Source: Lindgomyces ingoldianus (Eukaryota > Ascomycota > Dothideomycetes > Pleosporales > Lindgomycetaceae). Taken from it: a DNA stretch of 45,532 nt. Both the position numbers and the translations under genes were made by a program. Each line of letters starts with the position of its first letter. Position 1 is the first letter of the stretch. The stretch spans positions 1 to 45,532 of the forward strand of contig NW_022985212.1 of the NCBI RefSeq assembly GCF_010093535.1, written 5' to 3'. This document shows, piece after piece, positions 21,420-34,500 of this stretch. The notes under the pieces are model-generated. The model was not told the origin of the DNA. It made no database searches and saw only the letters and a program-made list of their open reading frames with translations.

Positions 21420-22450
21420 ACTTTAAGATTAGCCTCTCTAAAGCCTTTTAGAGGATTGCTAAAAGACCTTTACCTTTTCTTTACTAAATGCTACCTTTAC
21501 ATGCAATATAATAAAGAAGCATTTTAAACTAATGTAGAAATAATATCCTAGATAAGATTACACTTAAAAGGCCTCTTTATAATTTAGTTCTAGCTACATG
21601 CAGATAATTAGATAGACTTTAGAGCTAATAGCACTACACTAACCCTTAAGACTAAAGAAGTATTTAGTAGTGTTAAGGCTTTTAAAGAAGCTCTAACAGC
21701 TATTTATAAAACTATAGATAAACAGAAAATTGCAGCTAACAAGTCAGACACCTTAAAATAAGAAAAAGGCACAGCTTAGAATTATGCAGCATGTTTTAGA
21801 GAGCAGCTGTGACGGCGCGTACCGCGTCACATGCTCTGCAGCATCAGCTCCCTCGCTTGCGCAACGAGTAGCACGCTAGTGCTACGAGTAGCGCCTTGGC
21901 AGGGGGCACACATGTATATTAAACTCGCAGAGCAGCTCCTCTGCTCCTTAGTTTAATCTAGTTAAGTTACACCACCTCTTGCTTGTAGCTTAAGCATGCC
22001 GACTGTGACAGCAGCTAGCTATCTATAGCTAGACAAATTAAAAGGCCCTCTGCTAGATGTTCTATAACAGACTAAGTAACATAATTAAAAACAAATTTAT
22101 GCATAATAATAAACTAACTACTCTTAAAAGCTTTATTATGTAAGTAATAACTTATAATAATAAACATAAGAAGTGTAAGAGAGAAAAGTAGTAAAAAAGA
22201 ACTTCTTAAAAACTAGAGTTTATTTCTAGGGAAAAAAAGTCCTTTTAATATAACAAAAAGCTAATAAATCTTAGTTACGTAAAACATACATAGAGCCTCT
22301 CTTTAAAGAACAACTAAGTTCTTAGACATAATAAGCTACTCTTAACTAAGGAATAAAAAAAGTAGTTAAAGAATAAAGCCTACTTAAACTGTAAAAAAGT
22401 AGGATATTTCTGCTAAAATTACCTAGACTTTTAGAAGAAGGAGAATAAAA
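21420..22450 (+). pseudogene. Degenerate gag of chromovirus F
   Basis: The plus-strand frame shows retrotransposon Gag capsid features (PF03732 type): KPFRGLLKDLYLFFTKC near 21450, IRLHLKGLFIIQF near 21556, a block ending FKEALTAIYKTIDKQKIA near 21690-21740, then AACFRE just before the 201-bp insertion. Capsid-like sequence resumes after it (KALC, MFYNRLSNIIKN near 22045-22090). A zinc-knuckle relic with LNCKKVGYF lies near 22385-22430. Gag packages the element RNA. Stop codons from CAA/CAG make it non-functional. Confidence 0.75.
21809..22009. mobile_element. 201-bp GC-rich, hairpin-rich insertion in F gag
   Basis: Flanked by direct 7-bp repeats AGCAGCT (21802-21808 and 22010-22016). Composition changes abruptly from AT-rich to GC-rich and back. 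It contains three clear inverted repeats: TGTGACG/CGTCACA (21808-21814 with 21825-21831), GTAGCAC/GTGCTAC (21868-21874 with 21879-21885) and ATTAAACT/AGTTTAAT (21918-21925 with 21950-21957). It has no long open frame, no clear A/B boxes of a SINE, and only a weak GTGAC/GTCAC terminal match. The class is unknown; a small non-autonomous transposon is the likeliest reading. Confidence 0.6.
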
Positions 22451-23689
22451 ATACTACTATAATAATAAAAGCTATTACTGCTAAATACAGCCTTATAGAT
22501 AAAGAAATATTAGAAAAATTAAACAACAGACTCTACTAGTAATATAAAAAAAACTATTCTTTAAAAAACTACTTTAAAGTGTATTAAAAAGTAGTTATTA
22601 AAGACTTTTATAGCTTTAATTAGGTGTTGCAGGACCTTGTAATTTTTAAAAAATATAAAGAAAAGACTTAGATCTAAGAATATATAATAAATGTTAAAAA
22701 AAAGAAAAATAGTTTTCTTTTTATAACTAGACCTTTAGCACTTTAGTAAGAGAACTCTCTAGAAGGTTCTAGAAATGCAAATGCTAAAAGTGTAGTTACT
22801 AACATAACTACTCTAATAAATATGTAGTTGCGCTTTACTAAATAAACATTAGTAATAACTATTTTATGTTTAACATAGTATAACGCATAGCTAAAGTAAA
22901 ATATAATATTATAGATAAAGAAGAATAATAGCAGTTCTTTATAAAGGTCTATAACTAGAAACTAGAAGAACTAGGCAGACCTGCTAGGTTTAAAGTCCCT
23001 AAACTAGACCTTTAGAAACCTAAGACACTGCTTCTAAGCCTAGCAATTAGCAGAAAGGCTCTTATTATGCAGTAGAATTACAGACAGTGTATGCTCTGCA
23101 GAGGCGCCTCTTATAGCATAGACAACTGCTAGTGGAAGGGACACTCTGTACAGGTAGTACAAACACAGGAATATCCTTAGTAGACTTAAAAAAGCCCTTT
23201 TAATACCCTTTATAGACTAGACAACTATCTATACCCTTAGTGCTAGTGTACACAACAATACTACACTAGACACTAGAATAATAAGCACTAAGTAGGCTAG
23301 TAGCCTACATAGAAAAAGAACTACAACAGATGCTTATAGCAAGAAATAGCCTTAGCGTACAAAATTATAAATTACTATACTTATTAAACAGCCTCTTTCT
23401 ATAAACAGAAGAAATAGCTAAACTATAAAGATAGAAATAATTATAGGTTCTATTACTTTTAGTAAAAGGCTGTATAAAAAGAAGACTATTTAACATTGCA
23501 CTACTTAGTAGAAGACTATAAGTGTAAAGTAACAGACTGTTGCAATAAGAAGCATTAGATATATAAAAAAAAGATAAATTTAATAACTTTTAAAACATAA
23601 ACTTCTACTCTTTTAAAGGTAAAGAATTACTTTATAATATATTAGCCCTAGTTGCTGTAAAACAAAGAATAGGACATAGTCTAACTACA

Positions 23690-26660
23690 ACCTTTACATT
23701 TAAAGGATAATTAGGACTTGCCCTAGTTAATAGCAGATGCACTTTTACTACAGTAAATAAGAACTAGGTACATAAACAAAACATCTTCTTTTAAATTAAA
23801 AAAGACTTATTTAAGGTAACTCTTACTAACACTTCTTTAATAAAATATAGTAAAGAATAAATTAACTTAAAAACATATAATAAAAGCTTTATAACACTAA
23901 ACACTAAGAACTAGAGATCTATAAGTATACTTCTACTAAAAGGCAAGTATAACATAATTCTTAGCTATAACTAGCTTAAAAAACACAACCTTGCTATTAA
24001 CTAGAGAATAATAACTATAGAAGGTTCTAAGGACTACGCATGTATAACCTAGTTAGCATGCTATAACAACCTATGTCTAATTTATAAATAAGTAAAGTAA
24101 GGTAGTAGTTACTACTCTAAGAAAAGAAAACTCTAGAGGTTCCTTTATTAGAAGCCTAAAGCCTAAGTAATAAGAATAAGAAAAGAAGAATTAAAGAAGG
24201 TCTTCTATAAAAAAATTAAAACTAATAAAGATGTAAAATAAGTTAGCATTTATAAAATTTAACAAAAACATAGTATCTCTACTTAGTATAAGAACTACTA
24301 AGACATGTTTAAAACCTCTAAGAATTTAGAAAAACTGCCTCTACATTAACTATAGAACTATGCTATTAACCTAATAAAGAACTCTAACCTAAAAACTTAC
24401 AGGCTCTGCCCTCTAACAAGAGTGTAGAAGGAAGCTCTACAGGAATATGTTAACTAGATGTTAGCATAGAGCTATATTTAAGAAAGCTACAGCCTAGTTG
24501 CTTTAGCATTAGTCTTTATAAAAAAAAATTTAAGTCTATTAAAATTACTAAACTTTAAATAATAACATAATTTAAAATTAGTTTTCTCTTCTAATTATAT
24601 AAGATATTATAAACTAGCTAAAAGGAACCTAGTACTTTATAAAGTTTAACATACAGAATAGATTTAATAAAATAAGAATAAGAAAAGAAGATAAATAGCT
24701 TACAGCCTTCTAAACTTTATAAGGACTATATAAGCTATTAGTAATGCTGTTTAGCTTAACAAATACTCTAGCAACATTGTAAGAAATTATTAACATAGCT
24801 TTTAACCTATATCTTAATGTCTTTACTCTAGTATATTTAGACAACGTTCTTATCTATTTAAAAGACAGCCTAGAGAATTATGTATAAAAAGTATAAAAGG
24901 TTTTAAAAAAGCTAAAGAAATATAGACTTTACCTACAGCTTTTTAAATAAAAATTTCATGTTACTAAAACAGAATACTTAAGATTTATAGTTAATAGTAA
25001 TAAAATAAAAATTAACTTAGCTAAGATACAGAAAGTCCTAGAATAGCTAGAGCCTATAATAGTTAAGAAGGTTAAAGAATTCCTTAGACTATTAAGCTAT
25101 GTTAGACAAATAATTAAAGACTATTTAAAGATTACTTTACTCTTAATAAACATAACTATAAAGGAAAAAGCAACTGTAAAATTTATTTAGACTTTATAAA
25201 TAAATAAAGCATTTAAAACGCTAAAGCATAGTGTAATAGCTAAACTAGTACTATAGATGTACAACCTATAGCTAGACATAAAAATCTATACAGACGCGTC
25301 TCTAGAAGCGAGTAGCGCTACACTCTACTAAAAGTAAGAAGACAAGAAATAGCACCTTATAGCATATTACTCTGCTAAATTCTTAGGACCTAAAGTAGGC
25401 TATAGCATACCTAACAAAGAATTAAAAGTAATACTAAATATAGTATAAGTATAGGCAACAGAATTACATAGCATAGTAAAGCCCTTTAACATTATAATAG
25501 ATTACACAAACGTAGTTATGTTCCTAACTATAAAGAAGCTATTACTAATGTATGTAAAGTAGGTAATAAAGCTTGCCTAGTTTAATTGCATTATTAAGCA
25601 TGTTCTAAGAGCACAGAACTAATAGGCTAACGCTCTTAGCTACAGACTAGATTACTTTAACAGAGAAAAAAAAAACTAAAAAATTTACTTTTTTTAAAAA
25701 AAGAAAAGAAGGATAGGTATATAACAGGCCTAGGCTTATTAAGAAACTCTACATGCTTATAGTAAGTAAACAGAGATAAAAAAACTTAATCTGTAAATAC
25801 TATAAGTCTCTAATGTTTAGACATCCTAGAGTTAGCACTCTTTAAAAGAAGTTAAGAACTGCTATACTTTAACGCATACCTAAAGTAAAATAACTATGTA
25901 TAGAGGTACTTAGAAAATGTAACACTTATAATAAAAATAATTTTTAAAGACATAAGATATATAGATACTTTTAACTAATTAAAGCTCTAAAGCAGCTATA
26001 GATAATAATTACTATAATCTTTATTATAAAACTCCCTCTGTTTAAAGAACCTAAATAGAGAGAATGTGCAATATAATAACAGTAGCCTTAGATAAGGCTA
26101 TAAAGTATCTACATATATAGCTATTAGAAAAAACTATTATAGCTAAAAAATTTATTTATAAACTTAAGTAAAATGTAGTATTAGTACATAGATGCCCTAA
26201 GACTATTATTTTTAATAAGGATAAGCTGTTTACTAGTAACTTTTAAAAGGCTACTATACAACACTTTAGTATAACACATAAGTTATCTACTGCATACTAT
26301 CTATAAACAGACAGACAAACTAAATAAGTAAATGCTAAAGTAGAAAAGTACCTAAGAAAATATGTCTTCTATAGTTAGAATAACTAGGTAGAATAGCTTC
26401 TAATAGCACAGCTAGCTATTAACACAGTAGAATCTGCTATAATAAAAGAAACGCTGTATAAAGCTAATTTTAGCTATAATCTTTATTTCACGCTATAAAC
26501 AAATTAACCTATAAATCTAAATAAATTAATTAATTAGCTATTAAGTTTATAAAGTATATATAAAAAGTTAGTAATTAAAGCTAAATCTAGTTAAAAAATA
26601 ATAGAATAATATATAAATAAATTATAATAACCTAGACTAGGAATCTACCTAGAAGACTAT
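23690..26660 (+). pseudogene. Degenerate pol of chromovirus F (protease, RT, RNase H, integrase)
   Basis: Protease relic at about 23700-24050 (VLVNSRCTFTTVNKN, then ILSYNQLKKHNLAIN; the usual DSG/DTG Asp reads N). RT at about 24300-25130: LVMLFSLTNTLATLQEIIN then VYLDNVLIYLKDSLENY, where the family's YLDD has become YLDN, and TEYLRFIVNSNKIKINLAKI. RNase H at about 25150-25650 (IYTDASLEASSATLYQK, IAYYSAKFLGP). Integrase at about 25800-26650 (ISYLLHT near 26275, the counterpart of LSTAYHPQTDGQ). These enzymes would copy and insert the element; nonsense and missense RIP changes have inactivated all of them. Confidence 0.88.
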
Positions 26661-26879
26661 GTGTATCTTAAAACTAAGAACCTTAAAATACCTAGACTCT
26701 CTAGAAAGCTAGTAGAAAAAGAATAAAACTCTATAAAGTCTTATAGACCTAATAGAACAACTGTAAACTAAAGCTTCTCTTACATATAAAAATACATCTA
26801 TAGTTTTATGTTTCTAAACTAAAAAAAGCATCTAAAAAGATTCTTTTAGCTACATAGAGATAAGAAAAAGACAAAGAAT

Positions 26880-27045
26880 AAGTATAAAGTAGAATAAATT
26901 ATTAATAACTACAGAAACAAAAAGAAATTTCTAGTAAAGTAAAAGAGATAGCTTACTAGTAAAAACACCTAGAAACTAGCTAAGAACTTGCAGAATGCGC
27001 AGCTATTAGTGCAAAAGTACCTCTAGGCTTATTTAAAAGAAACTA
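26880..27045 (+). pseudogene. Chromodomain relic at the end of F pol
   Basis: The frame gives YKVEQIINNYRNKKKFLV, then KLAKNLQNAQLLVQKYLQAY, matching the integrase-terminal chromodomain of chromoviruses (family pattern WEVEqIld...fLVKWkGy...tWEPaknL). The chromodomain is thought to steer integration to methylated-histone chromatin. The aromatic-cage Trp positions are lost here. Confidence 0.7.
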
Positions 27046-27129
27046 GCTAAGTAATAAAGCGTTTATTTTAAAAAGAATAGCTACATTATTACTAGATAGC
27101 AGCAGCCTTTAGAGATAAGTCCTTACTAA

Positions 27130-27430
27130 TAAAGGCTAGGGAGGTGACTAACTTTCTACCTTAGCCTTAAAGGCTTCTATCTTGTCTAAAGAAGAGAGGT
27201 CCCCCTCTAAATACTTTACGCGCTAAGCCTCTAATAGATCTAGTAATTTTTAGATATAATCTTGTTTAAAACACTCTCTAGCCTTTGCCTTTTCTAACTT
27301 TTAAAAACAGTAGGTTATTTTCTTATTAAGCTCTTACTTACAGGCCTTTGCTATAGCAGCATTATAAAGAAGTTCCCTCCTCTCTTTTTTTAGCTAGTTC
27401 TATGTAGCGTCTAAAATAAAAGTGTTACAC
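27130..27430 (-). other. Antisense open-frame relic in the 3' region of F
   Basis: Between the chromodomain and the 3' LTR, the minus strand keeps one frame whose only interruptions are TAG/TAA in place of CAG/CAA. It reads LKKERRELLYNAAIAKACK, then KLEKAKARECFKQDYI and RVKYLEGDLSSLDKIEAF. It looks like a charged, helix-forming coiled-coil protein. It may be an accessory antisense ORF of the element, or the relic of another repeat. I recognise no family. Confidence 0.4.
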
Positions 27431-27724
27431 CTACTGTTTTTTTTTACACACTTTACACACTTATCTAATAATAAAGTTAATATGTAAGACAACTTTAATA
27501 ATTTGTAAGCGCTGCAGGGTTACATTTTTATTTAATAAAAAGAATTAAAATAAGAAATAGCGTAAGAACAACAGAATAAGTAGAACTAGCAAGCTATTTA
27601 GTATAAAGAAGATAGATGTTGTAAACGCCTTTTAGTAAGTAAACACTTACTTTATAAACAAACTTTTACTAATACAGTTGTGTAAGCAGAGCAGTAAGAA
27701 CGCTGCTAGAAAGAAGAGGCAGCG

Positions 27725-28312
27725 TGTTACAGTCTATAGTTAGACTAACATAACTCTACTACTAGCGCTCTATAATATAGCTAGGTTAGGGCAGGGCTTG
27801 CTTACAGACTAATTAGAAGATACAGAGGCAGCGCAGCTGCCTGCAGTTATAGAAGAATGCGTTATCTAATAAAAAGAGAGGCTGTAAATCTAACAAGTCT
27901 AGAAGAGTTTATAAAGCTGCGCTTAGTAGGCTTACATAAACTTATCTAACTTGTTCTTAGTAACTTTAAACATGTATATAGTCTTAATCTTAAATAACTT
28001 TTAGAAAGTGTGTTTAATGTTTAGTTTATTTTTTATATAGACTAAGTAATATCCTAGCTTTTTAAAGAGCTATAATACTATTTATATATCTTGCACTATA
28101 TATACCTCTAATTCTGTCTAACAGGACTGTTTGACCCAGCTACTATACTGCTGTTATAGAGACAAACTACGATCTAGTCACCCTACTCTTTTCTATAAGC
28201 CTAATAGCCATTACGTAGGACTGTACACCCTGCTGTCGGCCCCTCTTATCCTGTCCTCCCTCACTAGGAACAACATCGACCCGAGTGCTTCCACGAAGCA
28301 AGAATTGTAACA
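27725..28312 (+). repeat. 3' LTR of chromovirus F
   Basis: 588 bp, pairs with 20464-21051. Its outer right end retains ATCGACCCGAGTGCTTCCAC, which reads ATTAACCTAAGTGCTTCTAT in the left LTR. Confidence 0.93.
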
Positions 28313-30321
28313 AGTTTAAAGGTGTCTAATAGCTTGCTGTTAGACCTCCCTAGCACTATGTTTATAAAGTTATAATACTATTATATATAACTATAAATTA
28401 ACTTTTTACTTTTATACCTTATAATCTGCTAAGTAATCTATACCTTTTATACTAGCTTTAAAAGCCTTAATTTACTTACATAAGGCTTTTAAAAGTCCTA
28501 GCTAATTTAAATGCTTATTATAAAAAGCCTTTAGTTTATAAGAAAAACTTATAAAATTTAAAGCCTTATACTAGACTAGATTAGAGTTATGTCCTACTTA
28601 TTTTACCTAGTACTTAAGTGTTTTCTAGTAGAGCTTACTAGCAAGTATTTTCTCTACTTTTTACTTCTCTACTTTATTAATAGTAATTCTAGGGGGTTTT
28701 AGAGGTTTTTATTTTAGGAGTAGATTCTAGGGGTCTTTATAAAGTATGTTTAGTGCAAAGACGTTATATATCTTTAACTCTAAAGGTAGCTCTAGGCAGT
28801 ATAAGTTTCTAACTTATTTAAGTACCTTAAAAAGGCCTTTTTATTATTTAGATAGTTTTTAGTGTTTAGGTAGACTATGTTGCTAACCTTCTAGTTAACT
28901 AGCTAGCAGTAGCAGTTAACTACAGTTTACATCTAATCCTAGGCCTTCTCTATATATGACTTAGCTAACGCCTAGGCTGTGTACATGTAGGTTGCTAGTG
29001 CTAGGGCATTCTTATAATTTAGCTTGTCTGTAGCTGTAATAGGTTCTATAGAATGTTTCTAGTTTTAGCTTTAACATAGTTTAAAGCTATATAAGACTTA
29101 ATATAAAGACATTGTAATTATTATATAAGGTAAGGTTATCTAAGCCTAATTAATTAAGAGCAGTAAAGAACTCTAGTTATCTAAGTAAAAGAATATAAAA
29201 AGCCTTAGTCTTTAATTAATATACTTATTTATAATCTTTATTTAGCTATCTATTTTCTTATAATAAGTAGTAAAGAGCTTAACTTTTACACTTAAAATTT
29301 AACATAATTTAGACTAAAAACTAGATATAAACTAAGGTCCCTAGTTAAAGATAATAGTTTTAGGTGTATAGCTAAAATAGTACACCTATTAAATAAATAA
29401 CAAAGCTATTCTTTAGGTGTTAATTGTTTTATAGTAAGAAATAAAAATAGCTTATTTAGATATTTAATTAATTATAACTATAATCTAGTTATAACTAGAC
29501 TTATTTTTAAAAAAATTCTTAAAGTTAATACACAAGTGCTGCATTAGTTAATTAAGAATTAAAAAAGAGTAAATAAACTTAAAGGTTTAGGTCTATTTTA
29601 GATAAGCTTTATAATAAAGAAGGTAATTCTGTACAAATTATTTACAAGTAGCTTCTACACTCTTCTAGTAGTACTTTTAGAACAGTAACTAATAAGTCTT
29701 AGTAGCACTAAGGTGTGCTAAAAATACTTAATTATAAACTTTTTAGATAAGTTAAGTACATAGCAGTAAGTCTGCTAGAACACATAAATAGTTAGTATAA
29801 AAAAGTTATCTATTTCTTATCTAATAATAGTAGAGTAAGAGTTTTTACTTTTATGTAAAAAAAAAGCTTAATTCTTTTAAAGTAATATGTTAATTAATTT
29901 TAAAAATTTTAAAAACATAACCTAGTCTAGTTCTTTTATAACATTTAGTAAGGTTGCTTAAGTTATTGTTTAAGTAATATAGTACTAGGCTAATTCTTTA
30001 TTAATTTAAAAGTAGAGTTAGTGTAGTCTAAGTAGGACTCTTAACTAGTTGTTAGTTTAAGCTACTTTTAAATTTTTTACATCTTATTTGCAATAGCTAA
30101 GAATGTCTGCCCTAGTGTTGTTTTTACTAGAGGTGTACTTAATTTAAAAGTAATACTAAGCTAACTTTTTAGCTTAATAGACTTAATAAGCATTTAGCAC
30201 CTTTATTATTATAAAGTACTCTATTAACTAATAATTAGTATATACTAAAGTGCTTATTATTGCTAATGTAAGCTTAGCCCTTTATTATTTAAACATAGTA
30301 ATAATTGCAAATAGCTTCTTA
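28313..30321 (-). mobile_element. Chromovirus H, continued: chromodomain, integrase and RNase H relics
   Basis: Reading leftward from 30321: the RNase H end (KVLNAYQVYQAKKLAQYYFQ and YTSSKNNTRADILSYC, about 30190-30070), an integrase region (about 29950-28750), then a chromodomain relic at about 28680-28500 (KVEKILASKLYQKTLKYQVKQVG). It is continuous with 20463-19169 once F is removed. Upstream parts (RT, gag, right LTR) are separated by the insertion of copia C at 30322 and are not seen in the window. Confidence 0.82.
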
Positions 30322-30596
30322 TGTTAAATAGGCTCCGACAGCTAGCTGCTTATAGTATAAGCACTTAAGTAGCAAGAGTAAGAGTGGTGTACAGTGTGCA
30401 CAGCGTATAAGGTAGGTAAGGTAAGGGCAACATGTTTCTAGTTTTATTGCTTTTATCTTTCCTCTCTATAAAAAAAGAATATTTAGATGTTTACGCACAA
30501 AGGTTTACACATAAGTATTATATAATATAAATATGTAATCTTGCTTATGCGCAATTGCTTATATCTAGGCTATAACACTACTACTATGTACAGACA
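30322..30596 (-). repeat. Left LTR of copia C
   Basis: 275 bp, TGTTAAATAGGCTCCGACAGC at the outer edge (first bases identical to the left LTR of B), ending CAGACA. The inner half is strongly AT-shifted. Confidence 0.9.
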
Positions 30597-31526
30597 CTAG
30601 CAACTTTTCTTTTTATCTAAAGAGTTACTTTCTGTACATGTTACCTCTTTTCTATCTGTGTAGGTCTATCTAATTACATTCTGCCTTTACTCTACCCTAT
30701 TTGTTAGGACTTGCCCCTAGTAATGCTGTGTGTTAGGATAGGCTAGTTGCGCTATATAAATAGCTTTTCTCTTCTTTATCCTTTACTTTCTAAGCCTTAC
30801 TGTATAATCCCCTAGCTCTTTTCTTTTTTTATATAGTGCTAGCAGTAACAGATTCTTATAATAAAAAAAATAAGTGTGTATAATATAAAAAAAAATATAA
30901 AAAAATAGGCTTTATATAAAAGTGTTATTAGTTTAGTTAGTCTAAAGCATCTTTGCGCATAAGATTTAGCTAGTCTACAGATACTTTTATCTTGACAGAG
31001 AGGTAGTTAGTTAAGACTAATAATTAAAAAGCTTAATTTAGTGTTTTCTTTATATATGCATTTACTAAGTTATTTTTACTATTAATTTACTTAATTTTAG
31101 TAATTATTTTTTTATATAATTTATAGAGTAACATAATGTTAATTATAAGTTACTTTTTACTAGTAGTGCCTAGCTTAACAAGGTAATTATATAAAAACCT
31201 TAAATCTATATAGATTACTACTAGAATTAGTAGTAGTTTAAGTATTTATATAATTTACTATAGAGTTATACTAAGTATAATTATATTATTAAACTTTCTA
31301 ACTATTTTATATAGTTTACTAGTAAAGACACTTCTAGTTACTCTTTTACACTTAGTAGAATTCTAGTGTATAATGTTACCTAGTATTTTAAAGTAGTTAC
31401 TTTACTTTATATAGTTTTTATTACTAAATATAATTAAAAATTCTAGCTATAAGCTAAAGTCTTTATTATTAGTAAATAATTAATTTATAAAAATAAACAG
31501 CTTTACACTATTAAGCTATAATAGTA

Positions 31527-31536
31527 NNNNNNNNNN
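31527..31536. other. Assembly gap of ten N inside copia C
   Basis: Ten N characters. Element A has 78 nt (4439-4516) between the same flanks and B has a similar length, so the N run underestimates the missing sequence. Confidence 0.97.
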
Positions 31537-34500
31537 GGGTCTATAGTTTATGCAGTAATAGATAAGTTAAATGCTGCCTTTAGTTAATATATAGATATAA
31601 TGTATACCTTTTTTATATATTACTTAACATATTATTATACAGCATCTTTATTTTTTAAGTTAATTATATAAAGGTAGCTTACTTATTTTTTTTAAGTAAA
31701 AACTACTCTATTATGTGTAAGTTTAATCCTTCTACTATTAAACTTAATAGGCTGCTTTTTTACTAGAATAGTCTTTACTTTTTATATAAAACTTTACTTT
31801 TTATAGTTTTTTTTCTTCTCTTTATATAAATTTTTTTATTATAATACTTAAAGTGTTATTTATTTATAAGCTAGTAATACTAAAAGTGTGCTCTTTTTTA
31901 TTAGTAATTAAAAAGTAGAGGTTATATAAAAAGATGTGCATGCATAGTTTTTTTTTATAGTAATTATAGTATATTTTAAACTAATACAGTTCTAATTTAG
32001 CAGCTTTATATAAAAGTTATATAACTTAGAGTATTATATTTAGTAGAAAGCTTTAGCACATTTTTTTTAGTAGCTTTGTGTACAGCGTGCGCATAAGCTT
32101 ATTTATTAATTAAATATATACTTATGTAATATTACATAGTTTAAAATGCATTTTATACATAGCTCTTAAGCTTGCTTTTATAGCTAAAAGTAGTCTCTAG
32201 CTTATTCTCTAGTTAGTTAGTAACTAAGTAAAAAAAAAATTTTTTTTTATCTAAGTAGCTAGTAAACACTAGGCAGGATTTTTTATATAGTTAAGTTGTT
32301 TTACCTTTTACTTTTTATATAAAGTAAAAGTTAAAAATCTAACCTTTATACTTTATTAAGTTATATGCTATAACTTTAAAAGTGCTATTAGTAATTAAAG
32401 TGTCTATCTTTATATAGTCTAATTTTTTAAATAGTTTTCTAGGTGTAGTAATTATACTATTTATATAAAGCTTAATAGATAAGGCTTAATTATTCTTTTT
32501 TTTCTAAGTTAGAAATACTTAGTCTAGACTTTATATAAGTTTCTTTTACTTTTTACTTCTTCTAGTATTTATATCTTCTTTTTACACTAGTGCAGCATTG
32601 CTATTCTAAGGGGCTTAGTTTATAGTAGGCTTTAGTTCTGCTTTTATAACATTTTTATAAAGCTATTCTCTTTTTCTCTTCTTTAGGGCATCTTTTTATA
32701 TAGAGATTAGTTTATCTAGGTTATTTATAATAAGTAAGTTGTCTTTTTTTTTTTTTTAGTATAGTTTAACCTATGTATATTAGAGCTTTAGTAAGCTATT
32801 TTTTTTTTTAATAATAACATCTTTTTTTTTAATGCTCTTAATCTTATATAGGCTAGTCTAGCCTTTTTTCTCCCTTTATGCTATAATCTCTAAGCTAAGA
32901 AGAAAGTTAAGAACTTTATATGTTATAAAGCTATTATAAGTATTAATTATCTAATTAATATTTACTTTTATATAGTTTTTTTTAAAGTATTTTTATTACT
33001 TTTTATACTACGCTTGCTTATGTAATAATGTCTAGTAATAGTAAAAAGTTTAGGTTAATTCTTAGGTATGCTCTAAAGACTAGCAGCGTAGGTACTACAC
33101 TGTGCAGGCTAGCTGTGTTGTTTAAAGCCTTAACTGCTATCTATAAAATAGCCTTATTATCTATACAGTTACCTAGCTTAGTCTTTAAGATGTTAAACGC
33201 TTATTAGAGAGGTGTGTGCACACACTTAACTTTTCTAACTACCTAATATGCTTTTATAGGCATCTGCTTATATGTAGCTTCTATAAATTTTACATAAGCT
33301 TAAAAATTCTTTAAAGTAAAGTTTATACTAAAGTTATATATAATATAGTCTAGAGGTTTTTAATAAGTGTTAATCTAGCATTTATATAGTGCATCTTAGG
33401 TATCTTGTGTAGATGTAGATTTTAGGAATATAGCAGCTTAAAATAATATATCTACATTAATAACATGTAAGACATTTTTATTATTAATTTATATAATGTT
33501 AATAATAACTTTATAGTTAAAGTAAGTCTTATTTTTAATTATAAACTTAAATTTTTATAAAGCCTAGTTATATAATTAGCAGAGGTAGTAGAACTTCTTA
33601 ATTTCTTCTAGCACTGCAGCATTAATGTTGTAGCTAGCGCTAGTTAGCATCTTCTAGAGTCTTTTTATGTAAGAGTGTCTAAATTAGTAGTAGAGGCAGT
33701 AAAGTTTTAATTTAGTAAAGAAGGACATAAATTCTTTTTTACTAATGTTAAAAAAAAAGTGTTCTTATTTTTATATAACAGGTACAGTAGTTTTATTTTT
33801 ATATATAATAATATTTAAAACATTATTAAAATATGCCTTAAGTTAGTTAGCATCTGCTAGTAATAGTAAAAATAGTGTTAAAGTCTCTAAGATGTAGTAT
33901 ATAACTAGACTAATTAAGTTCTAAATTTATATAGTACTAATTAATCTCTTTAGTGTCTAGCTTTTAAAGCTAATATCTATTTAGCTAAGTGTTTAATTAA
34001 TTTCTATACATAGGTTTTCTTATATGTACGCCTTAAGTTAAGACTTACTAATAGTAAAGATCTTTGCTGCGCCTATGTTCTATAGTTTACCTTAGTATAC
34101 TATATAGTATTAGTTATTAAGAATAAACTGCTTAGCATACTTTTTAAGTTTAATGTTGTAGATGTCCTGTCCTGTTACATAGTATAAATAGGTAGTAAAG
34201 GTAAGGTAGTTAACAGCTTTTTTAGCATCTTTACTCTTTTATTTTATTTTCTCTACATTATGTAAATTTTTTTTTTTCTTAAAGTAACTTTTAAAGTTTT
34301 AAATGTATAAGGTAATAGCTTTACATAATAAGGTCTTATTATAAAAATCTTTATATAAGGCAATGTACTAGTTTTTTGCTTATATATAGTTATTATAAGA
34401 GTAGTTTAATAACTAATATCTTTTTTTATAGTAGACAAAGCACTTCTTTGTCTACATGTAGTTGTCTCTAGATTATAGCCTAAACCTAGATAGAGATCTT

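Larger units (their letters stand above)
20464..28312 (+). mobile_element. Ty3/gypsy chromovirus F (7849 bp), structurally complete, RIP-degraded
   Basis: Two 588-bp LTRs (20464-21051 and 27725-28312) are flanked by a perfect TSD AGTTT (20459-20463, 28313-28317). A purine-rich tract (27707-27724) precedes the right LTR. Domain order on the plus strand is gag, CCHC knuckle, protease, RT, RNase H, integrase, chromodomain, the order of chromoviruses. It is inserted in H, whose minus-strand sequence resumes after 28317. Frames are full of CAA/CAG-to-stop changes. The gag region carries a 201-bp secondary insertion (21809-22009). Confidence 0.94.
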
